Origin: Lachnospiraceae bacterium | GTDB taxonomy: Bacteria > Bacillota > Clostridia > Lachnospirales > Lachnospiraceae | NCBI GenBank assembly: GCA_022483465.1 | Contig: JAKVNF010000004.1 | Location: 641,001 to 705,000, forward strand | Length of the DNA stretch: 64,000 nt | Direction of reading: 5' to 3' | Part shown: positions 1 to 7,701 of the stretch, one piece after another | How positions within the stretch are numbered: the first letter of the stretch is position 1 | Layout of the letters: every line of letters begins with the position of its first letter | Notes under the pieces: model-generated | Told to the model about the DNA's origin: nothing | Database searches by the model: none | What the model saw: the letters and a program-made list of their open reading frames with translations, nothing else | Made by a program: the position numbers and the translations under genes

Positions 1-204
1 CTCGTCCTTGTGGCCAGTCACGTTGAAAACGGAGCTGGTGCTTGAGACCGCGCCGTCCCCTGTCAGAGAGGGCCGGGGCAGAGCCAGCACGCAGCAGCCG
101 ATGTGGGGCTTTTCCCCGCCCTGCACCGTGATCAAAAGATCCTTCCCGATCCACTCGCTCTCCAGGACCAGTTCCCCGAAGGAGAGCGTTTTTTGTTGTC
201 TCAT
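1..204 (-). CDS. LpdD-like prenylated-flavin chaperone domain protein (5' part only)
   Basis: The minus-strand gene starts at ATG 204-202 behind a good ribosome binding site (GGAGGTGGACC) and runs out of the left edge, so only about 68 N-terminal residues are visible. The stretch contains HIGCCVLALPRPSL, then STSSVFNV and a GHKDE segment. From memory this spacing matches the small LpdD-like proteins, which accompany UbiD-type decarboxylases and are thought to help prenylated flavin loading. The partner gene would lie outside the window. The family call is from recognition of the motif order, not from a search. Confidence 0.55.
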   Translation of the reverse strand, partial: MRQQKTLSFGELVLESEWIGKDLLITVQGGEKPHIGCCVLALPRPSLTGDGAVSSTSSVFNVTGHKDE

Positions 205-498
205 GGTCCACCTCCAAACCGGGCGCAAAACCGGAAGCTCTGCTGCCAGTTTAGAGCTTCCGATTTTCTGATTCTACCAGTTTTTCCCCGCCGCGGCGCC
301 TCCCCATCCGCCCGACACGCCCGGTGGCTCTGCCGCTGTTTTCCACCAGCCGGTCAATCTTCCCCCATCCTGCTGAATTTTTCCCCGAAAGCACCGGTTT
401 TTCCCGGATTGTGACGTGTCAATCCGGGATTTGTGGTGTAAAATAGCACATCGTGCTGTGGAGCAAGTTTACACGATTTTTGCGAGGAATTAACACGA

Positions 499-2337
499 AT
501 GCACAAGAAGTCTAAACCAGAAACTGCTAAGTCAGTCACCATCCGCCGCTCCGGCTCCCGGATCCGGAAGGTGCTGACCGTCCTTCTGCTGGCACTGGCG
601 GTGTTCTTCATCACCACTGCCCGCTGGGCCTTCACCATGTGGAGCAACCTGAAGCTGGAGGAGATCATCTACGAGCTGTCCACGCCCCTGCAGGGCACCG
701 GCTCCGGAATTGTCCTCTCCTTCCTGCTGTACTGCATCCTGCCCACTGCGGTGGCGGCGGTGCTGATGATCCTGTTCTTCATCCGGAAGCAGGATCGGGC
801 CATGAAGGTCTCCAGCTGGGTGATGATCCTCTCCGGCGTCGGCATCGCCTCCGCCTTCTTCACCGCCTGGTTTCGTCTCGACGTCACCTCGTACCTGAAG
901 AACGCCAACACCGACTCCACCTTCATCGCCGACAACTACGCGGATCCGAGCACCGTCAAGCTCACATTCCCGGAGAAGAAGCGGAACCTGATCTACATCT
1001 ACCTGGAGTCCATGGAGATGACCTACGCCGACGAGGCAAACGGCGGCGGTTTCACCTTCAACTGCATTCCGGAACTGACCAAGCTCGCCGAGGAGAACGA
1101 GGACTTCTCCGGCTCCTCTGACACCCTCAACGGCGGCTATGCCATGAACGGGGCGACCTGGACCATGGGCGGCATCTTCGCCGCGACCTCCGGACTTCCC
1201 TTAAAGACCGGCCTTGGCAACAACGGCATGGTGGGCCAGACCCAGTTCTTCCCCTCCATCACCACCCTCGGGGACATCCTGAAGGACGAGGGCTACAACC
1301 AGGTCTTCATGTGCGGCTCCGATGCCACCTTCGGCGGCCGCAAGCTCTACTTCACCGAGCACGGCGACTACACGATCTACGACTACAACTACGCCAGGGA
1401 AAACGGCTGGATCCCCAGCAACTACAAGGTCTGGTGGGGATTTGAGGACAAGAAGCTCTTCTCCTTCGCCAAGGAGCAGCTGACCAAGCTCGCCGAGGAG
1501 GATGAGCCCTTCAACTTCACGATGCTGACCGTGGACACCCACTTCCCCAACGGCTATGTCTGCGACCTGTGCCCCACCACCTTCGGCAGCAACCAGTACG
1601 CCAACGTCATGGCCTGCAGCTCCGCCCAGGTGCAGGATTTCATCGACTGGATCAAACAGCAGGACTTCTACGACAACACGACGATCGTGATCTCCGGCGA
1701 CCACCTGACGATGGACGGCGACTTCTGCAACGACGTCTCCTCCGACTACAACCGCCGGGTCTACACCAGCTACATCAACTCCGCCGTCACCCCGGAGGAC
1801 CCGGACAAGGAGCGGACCTTCACGACCTTTGACAACTTCCCCACCACCCTCGCCGCCATGGGCGTGACCATCGACGGCAACCGGCTGGGACTTGGCACCA
1901 ATCTCTTCAGCTCAGAGCCGACGCTGACCGAGCAGCACTCGGTCTCTGAGGTCAACACGGAGCTCGCTAGAAAGTCCTCCTTCATGGAGGAGAAGTCCGG
2001 CGTCAGTGCCCACTCCCTGGCGGTGGCGAAGGATCTGGCCAAGGCCAAGCCGAAGACCACCGTGGTCGGCAGTGCCGGCCTGGTCACCTTCACGGTCTCC
2101 GGCTTGGACGACTACAACGACGAGATCCGCCACCTGTACCTGTCGGTCTACAACGAGGACGGCGAGCGCATCCTGATGCAGGGCTGCACGCCGATGACGG
2201 ACGGCACCTGGCAGCTGACACTGGAGCGATACCAGCTGCAGGGCGGAACCAAGTTTCAGACGAGACTCCACGTCGACTCCGACGCGGGCGATGTCTACAT
2301 CGACAACGGCACCGACATCACGATCCCGGGCGAATAG
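499..2337 (+). CDS. LTA synthase family protein (membrane-anchored phosphoglycerol transferase, sulfatase fold)
   Basis: The product has 612 residues. Three hydrophobic segments lie near residues 28-45, 69-92 and 108-124, followed by an extracellular sulfatase-type domain opening with NLIYIYLESMEMTY. A TWTMGG segment near residues 220-225 holds the likely catalytic threonine, and ISGDHLTMDGDF near residue 398 is a metal-binding motif. LtaS-type enzymes move glycerol phosphate from phosphatidylglycerol onto teichoic acid or glycan acceptors outside the membrane. It has three membrane segments where LtaS proper has five, so it may be a teichoic acid primase or an OpgB-like phosphoglycerol transferase instead. 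It stands alone; downstream lies the IS200 element. The start has no strong Shine-Dalgarno. Confidence 0.85.
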   Translation: MHKKSKPETAKSVTIRRSGSRIRKVLTVLLLALAVFFITTARWAFTMWSNLKLEEIIYELSTPLQGTGSGIVLSFLLYCILPTAVAAVLMILFFIRKQDRAMKVSSWVMILSGVGIASAFFTAWFRLDVTSYLKNANTDSTFIADNYADPSTVKLTFPEKKRNLIYIYLESMEMTYADEANGGGFTFNCIPELTKLAEENEDFSGSSDTLNGGYAMNGATWTMGGIFAATSGLPLKTGLGNNGMVGQTQFFPSITTLGDILKDEGYNQVFMCGSDATFGGRKLYFTEHGDYTIYDYNYARENGWIPSNYKVWWGFEDKKLFSFAKEQLTKLAEEDEPFNFTMLTVDTHFPNGYVCDLCPTTFGSNQYANVMACSSAQVQDFIDWIKQQDFYDNTTIVISGDHLTMDGDFCNDVSSDYNRRVYTSYINSAVTPEDPDKERTFTTFDNFPTTLAAMGVTIDGNRLGLGTNLFSSEPTLTEQHSVSEVNTELARKSSFMEEKSGVSAHSLAVAKDLAKAKPKTTVVGSAGLVTFTVSGLDDYNDEIRHLYLSVYNEDGERILMQGCTPMTDGTWQLTLERYQLQGGTKFQTRLHVDSDAGDVYIDNGTDITIPGE

Positions 2338-2361
2338 AGCAAAATTTCCAGATAAATCGCC

Positions 2362-2500
2362 TCCACCCGTAAAACGGGTGGTTCGGGATGCGGGCTATAA
2401 GCCCGCTTTACTAGCCAGCGCCTAAAGACGCTGGCTTTCGCTTTAAAGGCCCTTGGGAGCTTTCGCTCCCTCGGGCTCCGCTCAAGCCTCTTTTGCTTTT
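2362..2500. repeat. Hairpin array in the IS200 3' non-coding end
   Basis: Successive stem-loops occur at about 2363-2382 (CCACCCGT/ACGGGTGG), 2391-2408 (GCGGGCT/AGCCCGC), 2413-2437 (AGCCAGCG/CGCTGGCT) and 2456-2470 (GGGAGC/GCTCCC). This is more structure than the single terminal palindrome an IS200 needs. It could be recombination signal, a structured RNA, or insulation against outside transcription. Confidence 0.6.
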
Positions 2501-2509
2501 ATCACCTGG

Positions 2510-2533
2510 CCGCCCCTAAAGGGGCGGTTTTTT
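2510..2533 (+). terminator. Intrinsic terminator facing into the IS200 element
   Basis: Stem CCGCCCC-taaa-GGGGCGG is followed by six T on the plus strand. It ends at the tnpA stop codon and would stop transcription entering from the LTA synthase side, in the antisense direction to tnpA. Confidence 0.8.
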
Positions 2534-2648
2534 ACGTCCTTTCTTGTGGATCCTTTCCAGGCTTCGCCCCGAAAGGATCCTCGTACTCCTTCACACTCAT
2601 CTTATCCTGCAGGATGTCTGCTCTCTCCTGATCCCGGATATACTTCTT

Positions 2649-2956
2649 GGCGTTAGTTAAGAAACGGGTTGATAAGCGATCGCCTAGCATGAGACCACTA
2701 ATACCTCACTTTGAGCTCGAGCTGGGTACACTCCTATCCGTGCTGTGTTGCATCATGTAACAAAGCATCACCTAGATTGCCTAAACACATACACTCACTT
2801 GCCGAGTATGTGACTATAAATAACAAGATAGGCATTATGCGGAGAAGAAAAGAGCTCCAAATGGGGATTCTATATCTTCATCGGACATTATCGCGTCGAG
2901 AGTTCACCATGGAGGTTGTGGTATGGAACCCATCAACCCGGTTCTTTACTAACGCC
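2649..2956. mobile_element. 308-bp MITE, copy 1 (IS1595-type ends)
   Basis: The ends are inverted repeats, GGCGTTAGTTAAGAAACGGG at left and the complement of GGCGTTAGTAAAGAACCGGG at right. An exact 8-bp target duplication, TACTTCTT, lies at 2641-2648 and 2957-2964. It encodes no convincing protein. The ends closely resemble those of the full IS1595 element at 3252-4465, so that transposase probably mobilises it. A near-identical copy of the same length lies at 40016-40323 in the opposite orientation. Confidence 0.92.
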
Positions 2957-3363
2957 TACTTCTTTACCGTCGCATCGTTTAATCCCACCGTGCTGACATA
3001 ATACCCCTCAGACCAAAAGTGCCGGTTCCCAAACTTGTATTTCAGATTTGCGTGCCGGTCAAACATCATGAGCGAACTTTTCCCCTTCAAGTAACCCATA
3101 AACGAGGCTACGCTGATCTTTGGCGGAATGCTTACCAGCATATGCACATGATCTGGCATGAGATGCCCCTCTATGATTTCCACTCCTTTGTATGCGCATA
3201 GATCATGCAGTATCTCCGCAAGGTCCTTCCTGTATTGATTGTAAATTATTTGGCGTTAGTAAGAAAACGGGTTGATAAGCTCCAAAGCATTTTAGCAGAA
3301 GTATAAAATATGCCGTTTTGTACATTCTGCTGTACAACGGCCTTCTCTAACTTGAACTACAAT

Positions 3364-3386
3364 AGTCTTGCCAGGAGGGCAAGACT
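3364..3386 (+). promoter_or_regulatory. Hairpin presenting the RBS of the IS1595 transposase
   Basis: A perfect 9-bp stem, AGTCTTGCC / GGCAAGACT, closes a 5-base loop that is exactly AGGAG, the Shine-Dalgarno. The stem ends on the base before the ATG at 3387. Such a structure would modulate translation and may block expression from read-through transcripts. Confidence 0.7.
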
Positions 3387-4415
3387 ATGAGCTGCATTGA
3401 GCGCATACTGACCGAAGCCAGAGATCTTTCCAGGGACGACCTGATTCTTCTTGTTAACAAGCTCATGGAGGGCTTCTCCCATGAGAGTGCAACCTCTTCT
3501 CCGAAGAAGATGATTGCTCCCCGTTTGGATTGTCCGATCTGCCATTCCAATGCTCATGTTGTTAGGAATGGACACAAACATGGAAAACAGGCATACATCT
3601 GCAGGCAATGTGGAACGTCATTTGTTACAACGAGCAACACTTTGCTCTCAGGCTCACACTTTGGTACTGAGATCTGGACCAAGGTTCTGGAAGAGACGCT
3701 CAGGGGGACCTCTCTGGATAAGACGGTCAAGTCACTTGCCAGCCATGGATGCAAGATCAGCCATAGCAGTCTGTTCTTCATGCGGCATAAGATCATGCTT
3801 GCTCTCGAGGACATGCAGGTGGAGCAGCCAGCCACGGTGGAAGATGTCGTGGAAGCGGATGAAACCTACGTTCCGGAGTCCAAAAAAGGTACGAAATTTG
3901 GCCCTGATGCCAGTCGAAAGCCCCGCAAGCGTGGCACTCCCGCATCCAAACGCGGCCTTTCAGACGAGCAGATCTGTATCTGCACCGCAGTACAGCGCAA
4001 GACTGGCGATCTGATCGTGAAATCCGAGAACCGGGCAAGGCCTTCCAGTGCGGATGTTGTTGATATCTATACTGGTCATGTCCAGAAGGGAACACTTTTC
4101 CTGACGGACGGCATGAATGTGTATCCAAGACTGGGCAAGATCCTGGGAATCACGGTCATGAATGTGAAGAAGGAGTCGGCAAGTTTCTTCAATCTGAACA
4201 CTGTGAACAACCTTCACTCCTTTATCAAGCACCGCTATATCGAATATCGCGGCGTGGCTACCAAGTATTTGAACCGTTACAACCTCGTATTCCGGGCAGC
4301 GTACAGGCAGAGGACCACGATTGGGGAACTTGCGGACGCTCTCTTTGCATCCAGGAATCCCAAGAAGGTACACCATTATGGAGATGTTAAGGAGCTCAAT
4401 CTGCTTGCAATTTGA
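3387..4415 (+). CDS. IS1595-family (ISXO2-like DDE) transposase
   Basis: The product has 342 residues and is complete. An N-terminal zinc ribbon (CPICHSNAHV...YICRQCGTSF, residues about 49-74) is followed by the ISXO2-like DDE domain; 'VVEADETYVPESKKG' carries the first acidic residue and 'LFLTDGMNVY' a later one. It catalyses cut-and-paste transposition of 3252-4465 and probably also of the two MITE copies. The start is set by the AGGAG in the loop of the adjacent hairpin. The frame is intact, so it is likely active. Confidence 0.92.
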   Translation: MSCIERILTEARDLSRDDLILLVNKLMEGFSHESATSSPKKMIAPRLDCPICHSNAHVVRNGHKHGKQAYICRQCGTSFVTTSNTLLSGSHFGTEIWTKVLEETLRGTSLDKTVKSLASHGCKISHSSLFFMRHKIMLALEDMQVEQPATVEDVVEADETYVPESKKGTKFGPDASRKPRKRGTPASKRGLSDEQICICTAVQRKTGDLIVKSENRARPSSADVVDIYTGHVQKGTLFLTDGMNVYPRLGKILGITVMNVKKESASFFNLNTVNNLHSFIKHRYIEYRGVATKYLNRYNLVFRAAYRQRTTIGELADALFASRNPKKVHHYGDVKELNLLAI

Positions 4416-4554
4416 TGACTACAAGATGCACTTATTGCTTATCAACCCGTTTTCTTACTAACGCCAATTATTTTTCGCCTATACTTCGGAGTGAAGACGA
4501 TATGGTATTTGCACAACCATTTTGTGTGTGCTGCACTATTAGCCTTCGGCATCT

Positions 4555-4615
4555 AAATCACCTTTCCTTTCATCAATGGTGGCTTGAGCACCTCTATTGT
4601 AAGGAAAGGTGATTT
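4555..4615 (-). promoter_or_regulatory. RBS-sequestering hairpin of IS200 tnpA
   Basis: A perfect 15-bp inverted repeat (4555-4569 with 4601-4615, arms AAATCACCTTTCCTT / AAGGAAAGGTGATTT) lies directly upstream of the tnpA ATG. One arm contains the ribosome binding site AGGAAAGGTG, so the folded leader hides it. IS200 elements are known for 5' stem-loops that keep tnpA translation very low. Confidence 0.8.
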
Positions 4616-4728
4616 ATTTGTATAACCTCTTACTCTCACCCGCACAGCGGGTGGTTTACTGCTTCGCAAGGATTCGCTTACTTCGTAAGCGAATCACAAG
4701 CTCAGCCGACTAAAGTCGAATACAAAGC

Positions 4729-4766
4729 AAATCAGCACCCCACCGAAGTGGGGTGCTGATTTTTTG
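4729..4766 (+). terminator. Intrinsic terminator
   Basis: A 12-bp stem ATCAGCACCCCA / TGGGGTGCTGAT is followed by six T on the plus strand. It lies just outside the IS200 5' end and separates it from the IS91-type module. Confidence 0.8.
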
Positions 4767-5076
4767 AACCAAATCGCGCGAGCGCGATGCTCCATCAAAG
4801 TTATCCCTAAAGCTCACAGCTTTCTCTGTTGGGGATACCATGACAAACTTCAGCATAGACAAAAGAGGAAGAAATGATCTTGTCATCTCTTCCTCTTTTC
4901 TGTATTCTACAAAAAAAATAACCCACAGATGACCTTGATTGGCGTCGAGCGTTCATCCATGGGGCTCTCATAAGCAAGGTGAGTTTATCAAGTCCCTTGC
5001 AAATCTGCAAGCCCCATCTTTGTCGGCCGGCCAATCATGAGTTTCATCCCCATACCATCATTGCCGGAACGATTTC
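4767..5076. other. Non-coding stretch upstream of the recombinase/IS91 module
   Basis: No credible gene is seen. It holds a palindrome ATCGCGCGAGCGCGAT (about 4770-4787), a 12-bp stem AAAAGAGGAAGA / TCTTCCTCTTTT at 4861-4872 and 4888-4899, and a small CTTGCA/TGCAAG foldback near 4995-5013. IS91 relatives have subterminal hairpins, so one of these may mark an end of the module. Confidence 0.4.
4861..4901 (+). terminator. Strong stem-loop with short T tract
   Basis: The 12-bp perfect stem (4861-4872 / 4888-4899) ends in TTTT. It could be a terminator or an IS91-type terminal hairpin. The sequence cannot decide. Confidence 0.45.
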
Positions 5077-5997
5077 ATGAGATACCTTGATTCCCCGAAA
5101 TTCAAAACCGAACTGTCCAGGCTGGAAGTATTTCTGTCCCTGATCGACTACCGCGAGTCTACCATTCAGGGCTATCTGCAGACCGTCTTCGAGTGCTGTG
5201 AATGGCTTGAGAGAACCTATCATGTTTCCCTCGATGATGCTGATCTTGAACAGCTTCAGAGTTTTCTCGTTTATCTCCATAAGCCCATAAGCAAAGGCGG
5301 GAGAGAGCTCAAGCCCAGATCTGTCAACGTCTACAACGTCAGCATCCGGCGTTATCGTGCTTCCGTTGCGCATGCTCCCATCCCTCTGGAAAACCTTCCG
5401 CTGATGAAGGTGGATCATACCCTCCCGAAGGTACCGACGCGTCAGGAAGTGCAGAAGCTGATTATGGGGACGAAAGATCCGAGAAACCGCCTGATTCTCG
5501 CCCTCGGCTTTGGCTGTGCGCTCCGTCTGAATGAAGTCCTGTCTCTGCGCTTCGGTGATATCTCCATCAAAAGAATGCAGATCACAATTCGTGCGGAAGT
5601 CAGCAAGAACCGAAATGAAGGGAAGGTCGAACTTCCAAAAGATCTCGCGCGGATGCTCTACTTCTACTTCAAAAGATTCCGTCGGGATGCCGGAGAGGGG
5701 GACTACCTTTTTCCCGGCAGAGATGCCGCACATCATCTGTCTGACGGAGCAGTGCAGCGCTTCTTTCAGAAGCGCCTGAAAGAACTCGGATGGGAAAACC
5801 GCGGATATCATTTCCATTCCCTCCGACACGCCCATGCGCTTTTCTACTATCAGGGCGGCGCTGATCTCTTTCAGGTACAGGTCAGACTTCGGCACCGCTC
5901 CATTGCTTCCACGATGATCTACGTACAGCTGGATGGTCAGCTTCAGGAGAGAAAAAACGTTGCAAACCCCTTCGACGGAAACGGCTTCGCGCTCTGA
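5077..5997 (+). CDS. Tyrosine recombinase / integrase of the IS91-type module
   Basis: The product has 306 residues. An N-terminal core-binding SAM-like region (about residues 1-100) is followed by a catalytic domain. The first catalytic arginine is in FGCALRLNEVLSL, the HxxR pair in HSLRHAHA, the next conserved histidine in RLRHRSIAST, and the nucleophile tyrosine in TMIYVQLD. All key residues are present. Such recombinases are recurrently found directly upstream of IS91-type transposases, where their role is unclear. It is unlikely to be a phage integrase, because no phage genes or att sites surround it. Its 3' end overlaps the transposase frame by 65 bp. Confidence 0.88.
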   Translation: MRYLDSPKFKTELSRLEVFLSLIDYRESTIQGYLQTVFECCEWLERTYHVSLDDADLEQLQSFLVYLHKPISKGGRELKPRSVNVYNVSIRRYRASVAHAPIPLENLPLMKVDHTLPKVPTRQEVQKLIMGTKDPRNRLILALGFGCALRLNEVLSLRFGDISIKRMQITIRAEVSKNRNEGKVELPKDLARMLYFYFKRFRRDAGEGDYLFPGRDAAHHLSDGAVQRFFQKRLKELGWENRGYHFHSLRHAHALFYYQGGADLFQVQVRLRHRSIASTMIYVQLDGQLQERKNVANPFDGNGFAL

Positions 5998-7417
5998 AAA
6001 AACAAAAAAGATGGTACCCTCGAGCCGGCCAGGCAGAACCTTCCGCCTTCCTGACAGTCAGACTGCGATCAGAGTCCGCAGATGCATTACCGGCTTCAGA
6101 CAGGAAAAAGAGCCTTCAAGATATCGAATCCGCCAGATCTTCCGGAGATTTCTCCCAGACTATCTGGCAAAGCACGGAAAGGAAATGCCGCCCGAAAAGG
6201 TGAAGATTCTCCGTCTCATGGCACAATGCGGCACGGGAGATCTGGGTTATATTGTCTCCATCTGCCCTGACTGCGGAGAAATTTCGTTTACACCGAGATC
6301 CTGCGGCAACTCGAACTGCCCCTGCTGTGGCTTTTTTCGCCGTGAAAAGTGGATCGCTGAGCGCAGGTCCGAAGTCATTCACGGGATGTCCTACCATCAT
6401 CTTGTGTTCACGGTTCCCCACGATCTGAATGAGTTGATCTACAACAATCAGAAGGCTCTGCTGGATCTTCTGTTTCATTCCGCGCAGGATGCCCTTCTGG
6501 AGCTCTGCCTTGAAAGGCACAACATTAAGCCCGGAATCATCATGGTGCTCCACACTTTTGGGAGCAGTATGACGCTCCACTACCACCTGCACGTGCTGAT
6601 CTCCGCAGGCGGACTGACACCGGATGACGCCTCCTTTAAGAAGATCAGGGGCTTCTTCCTCCCTGTCCAGAAGATATCCGGACGATACCGGAAGCACTTC
6701 ATGAGAGGACTCAAGCGGCTCTACAGAAAGGGAAAACTTTCCTTCAATGGCTCTGCCGCACCCTATGAGAGTGAGGAGTCATTCCAGAACTTGTGCGACG
6801 AGTGCTACAAGTGCCTCTGGAATGTCAACCTCAAGAGGTATGGCTCTTACTCTGAAGAAGACAGGGAGCGGGATCCGTCACTTCCGGATGTGGAGGATGT
6901 CATAGGTTATTTCGGGCGGTACGCCGATAGAACGGCAATCACTTCCTCCCGGATCAGGGACGTCTCGGACAGCGGTATCACGTTTGAGTACAAGGACTAT
7001 CATACCGATGGTTCGTACGACAAGAAGGACATGGTACTCACGCCGGAAGAATTCATCCGACGGTTTTCACTTCACATCCTTCCAAAGGGAGTACGCAAGA
7101 TCCGGATGGCAGGGTATCTTGCCGGGAATGTCCGTAAAAAGAAGCTTGCAAGGATCCACGAAATTCTGGGTGACGAATATGTACCGAGTCTGATTCGCGG
7201 AATGAAAAGCTGCGAGGTCATGAAGGCCCTTTTCGATAAGGATCCGGCCCGCTGCTCCAACTGTGGGGCACAGATGCATGCCTTTCTCTTCAGCATGGAT
7301 AAGACAGCGATCTATCTCAGAGCAATGGGGAAGGTTGAAGGAAGCAGCTATATCGAAATACCCCGGTATTGCCGGGGACCGGATGGAATGTTGGATGTCT
7401 CCCATCCGCGCTTTTAA
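5933..7417 (+). CDS. IS91-family HUH (Y2-type) transposase
   Basis: The product has 494 residues from the first in-frame ATG; a start at 6011 is also possible and neither has a clear ribosome binding site. Translation may be coupled to the overlapping recombinase. An N-terminal zinc-binding region (ICPDCGEISF, then CGNSNCPCCGFFRREKW) precedes the HUH motif in LHYHLHVLISAGG. A YFGRYADRTAI segment near residues 323-333 resembles the conserved tyrosine region of IS91 enzymes. A second cysteine cluster (CSNCGA) lies near residue 440. The enzyme nicks one strand and drives rolling-circle transposition. The frame is intact. Confidence 0.9.
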   Translation: MVSFRREKTLQTPSTETASRSEKTKKMVPSSRPGRTFRLPDSQTAIRVRRCITGFRQEKEPSRYRIRQIFRRFLPDYLAKHGKEMPPEKVKILRLMAQCGTGDLGYIVSICPDCGEISFTPRSCGNSNCPCCGFFRREKWIAERRSEVIHGMSYHHLVFTVPHDLNELIYNNQKALLDLLFHSAQDALLELCLERHNIKPGIIMVLHTFGSSMTLHYHLHVLISAGGLTPDDASFKKIRGFFLPVQKISGRYRKHFMRGLKRLYRKGKLSFNGSAAPYESEESFQNLCDECYKCLWNVNLKRYGSYSEEDRERDPSLPDVEDVIGYFGRYADRTAITSSRIRDVSDSGITFEYKDYHTDGSYDKKDMVLTPEEFIRRFSLHILPKGVRKIRMAGYLAGNVRKKKLARIHEILGDEYVPSLIRGMKSCEVMKALFDKDPARCSNCGAQMHAFLFSMDKTAIYLRAMGKVEGSSYIEIPRYCRGPDGMLDVSHPRF

Positions 7418-7602
7418 TAAAGATTCTTTTCAGGTCATCTGCCCGGATGGCCTATTTCTCATGTCACAACGTCTGTAAATCCCACCCGGTCAACGGTTCA
7501 GAAGAAGAAAGATGGGTTTCTGAGCCAGGGTATTCAAGCCAAGTCGGATGCTAAAAATTCCTAACTATTCCCATAGTCTACGCTGAGAGCGATTCGGTTC
7601 AA

Positions 7603-7649
7603 AACAAAGGATAGTTGCCGGCCCCCTACGGGAACCGGCAACTATCCTT
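7603..7649 (-). terminator. Intrinsic terminator of galK
   Basis: A 15-bp stem AAGGATAGTTGCCGG / CCGGCAACTATCCTT (7607-7621 and 7635-7649) is followed on the minus strand by a TTTGTTTTG tract. It lies 53 bp beyond the galK stop. Confidence 0.85.
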
Positions 7650-7701
7650 CACAATTTGTGTGGTATGGTATTCTGTTGCCTTCCCGGCCCCTGGTACTTC
7701 C

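Larger units (their letters stand above)
3252..4465 (+). mobile_element. IS1595-family insertion sequence, complete
   Basis: The element is 1214 bp with perfect 28-bp terminal inverted repeats at 3252-3279 and 4438-4465 (starting GGCGTTAGTAAGAAAACGGG). The 8-bp target duplication AATTATTT lies at 3244-3251 and 4466-4473. It carries one transposase gene. It sits in the IS200 tnpA at about codon 36. Intact ends and an exact duplication indicate a recent insertion. Confidence 0.95.
2532..4552 (-). pseudogene. tnpA: IS200/IS605 TnpA transposase, split into three pieces
   Basis: The start is ATG 4552-4550 and the stop TAA 2534-2532. The three pieces are 4552-4466, 3251-2957 and 2648-2532. Joining them after dropping one 8-bp duplication each time leaves 483 bases, an in-frame 160-residue Y1 HUH transposase of normal length. 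The N-terminus reads HTKWLCKYHIVFTPKYRRK and the HUH motif is in HLMPDHVHMLV. The second piece ends VGLNDATVKK; there the MITE joins so that the tyrosine codon of the following YIRDQ motif, known in this family as the catalytic tyrosine, becomes a TAG stop. The gene is therefore inactive twice over. Confidence 0.93.
2355..4665 (-). mobile_element. IS200/IS605-family element (tnpA only), broken by two later insertions
   Basis: The element is defined by its tnpA (minus strand) and by foldback ends. The 3' side carries a CCACCCGT-aaa-ACGGGTGG palindrome at about 2363-2382, and the 5' side a matching CACCCGC-aca-GCGGGTG palindrome at about 4637-4654. IS200 relatives transpose as single strands and recognise such hairpins near their ends. 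No tnpB is present. Exact cleavage points cannot be set from sequence alone, so the ends are approximate. Removing the MITE (2649-2956) and the IS1595 element (3252-4465), each with one target-duplication copy, restores one continuous reading frame. Confidence 0.8.
5077..7417 (+). mobile_element. IS91-type element with tyrosine recombinase accessory gene (coding core; ends not located)
   Basis: The module is two overlapping genes, a tyrosine recombinase followed by a zinc-finger HUH transposase. IS91-type elements move by rolling circle, lack terminal inverted repeats and make no target duplication, so ends cannot be found by inspection. Coordinates cover the coding core only. No cargo gene is present. 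Confidence 0.75.

Noticed and set aside
2355..4665. TnpB/omega-RNA system in the IS200 element
   Set aside because: No RuvC-like TnpB reading frame exists in or beside the element, so only a tnpA-only IS200 is supported.
5077..5997. Prophage or integrative element integrase
   Set aside because: No phage, conjugation or att-site signals surround it, and it overlaps an IS91 transposase.
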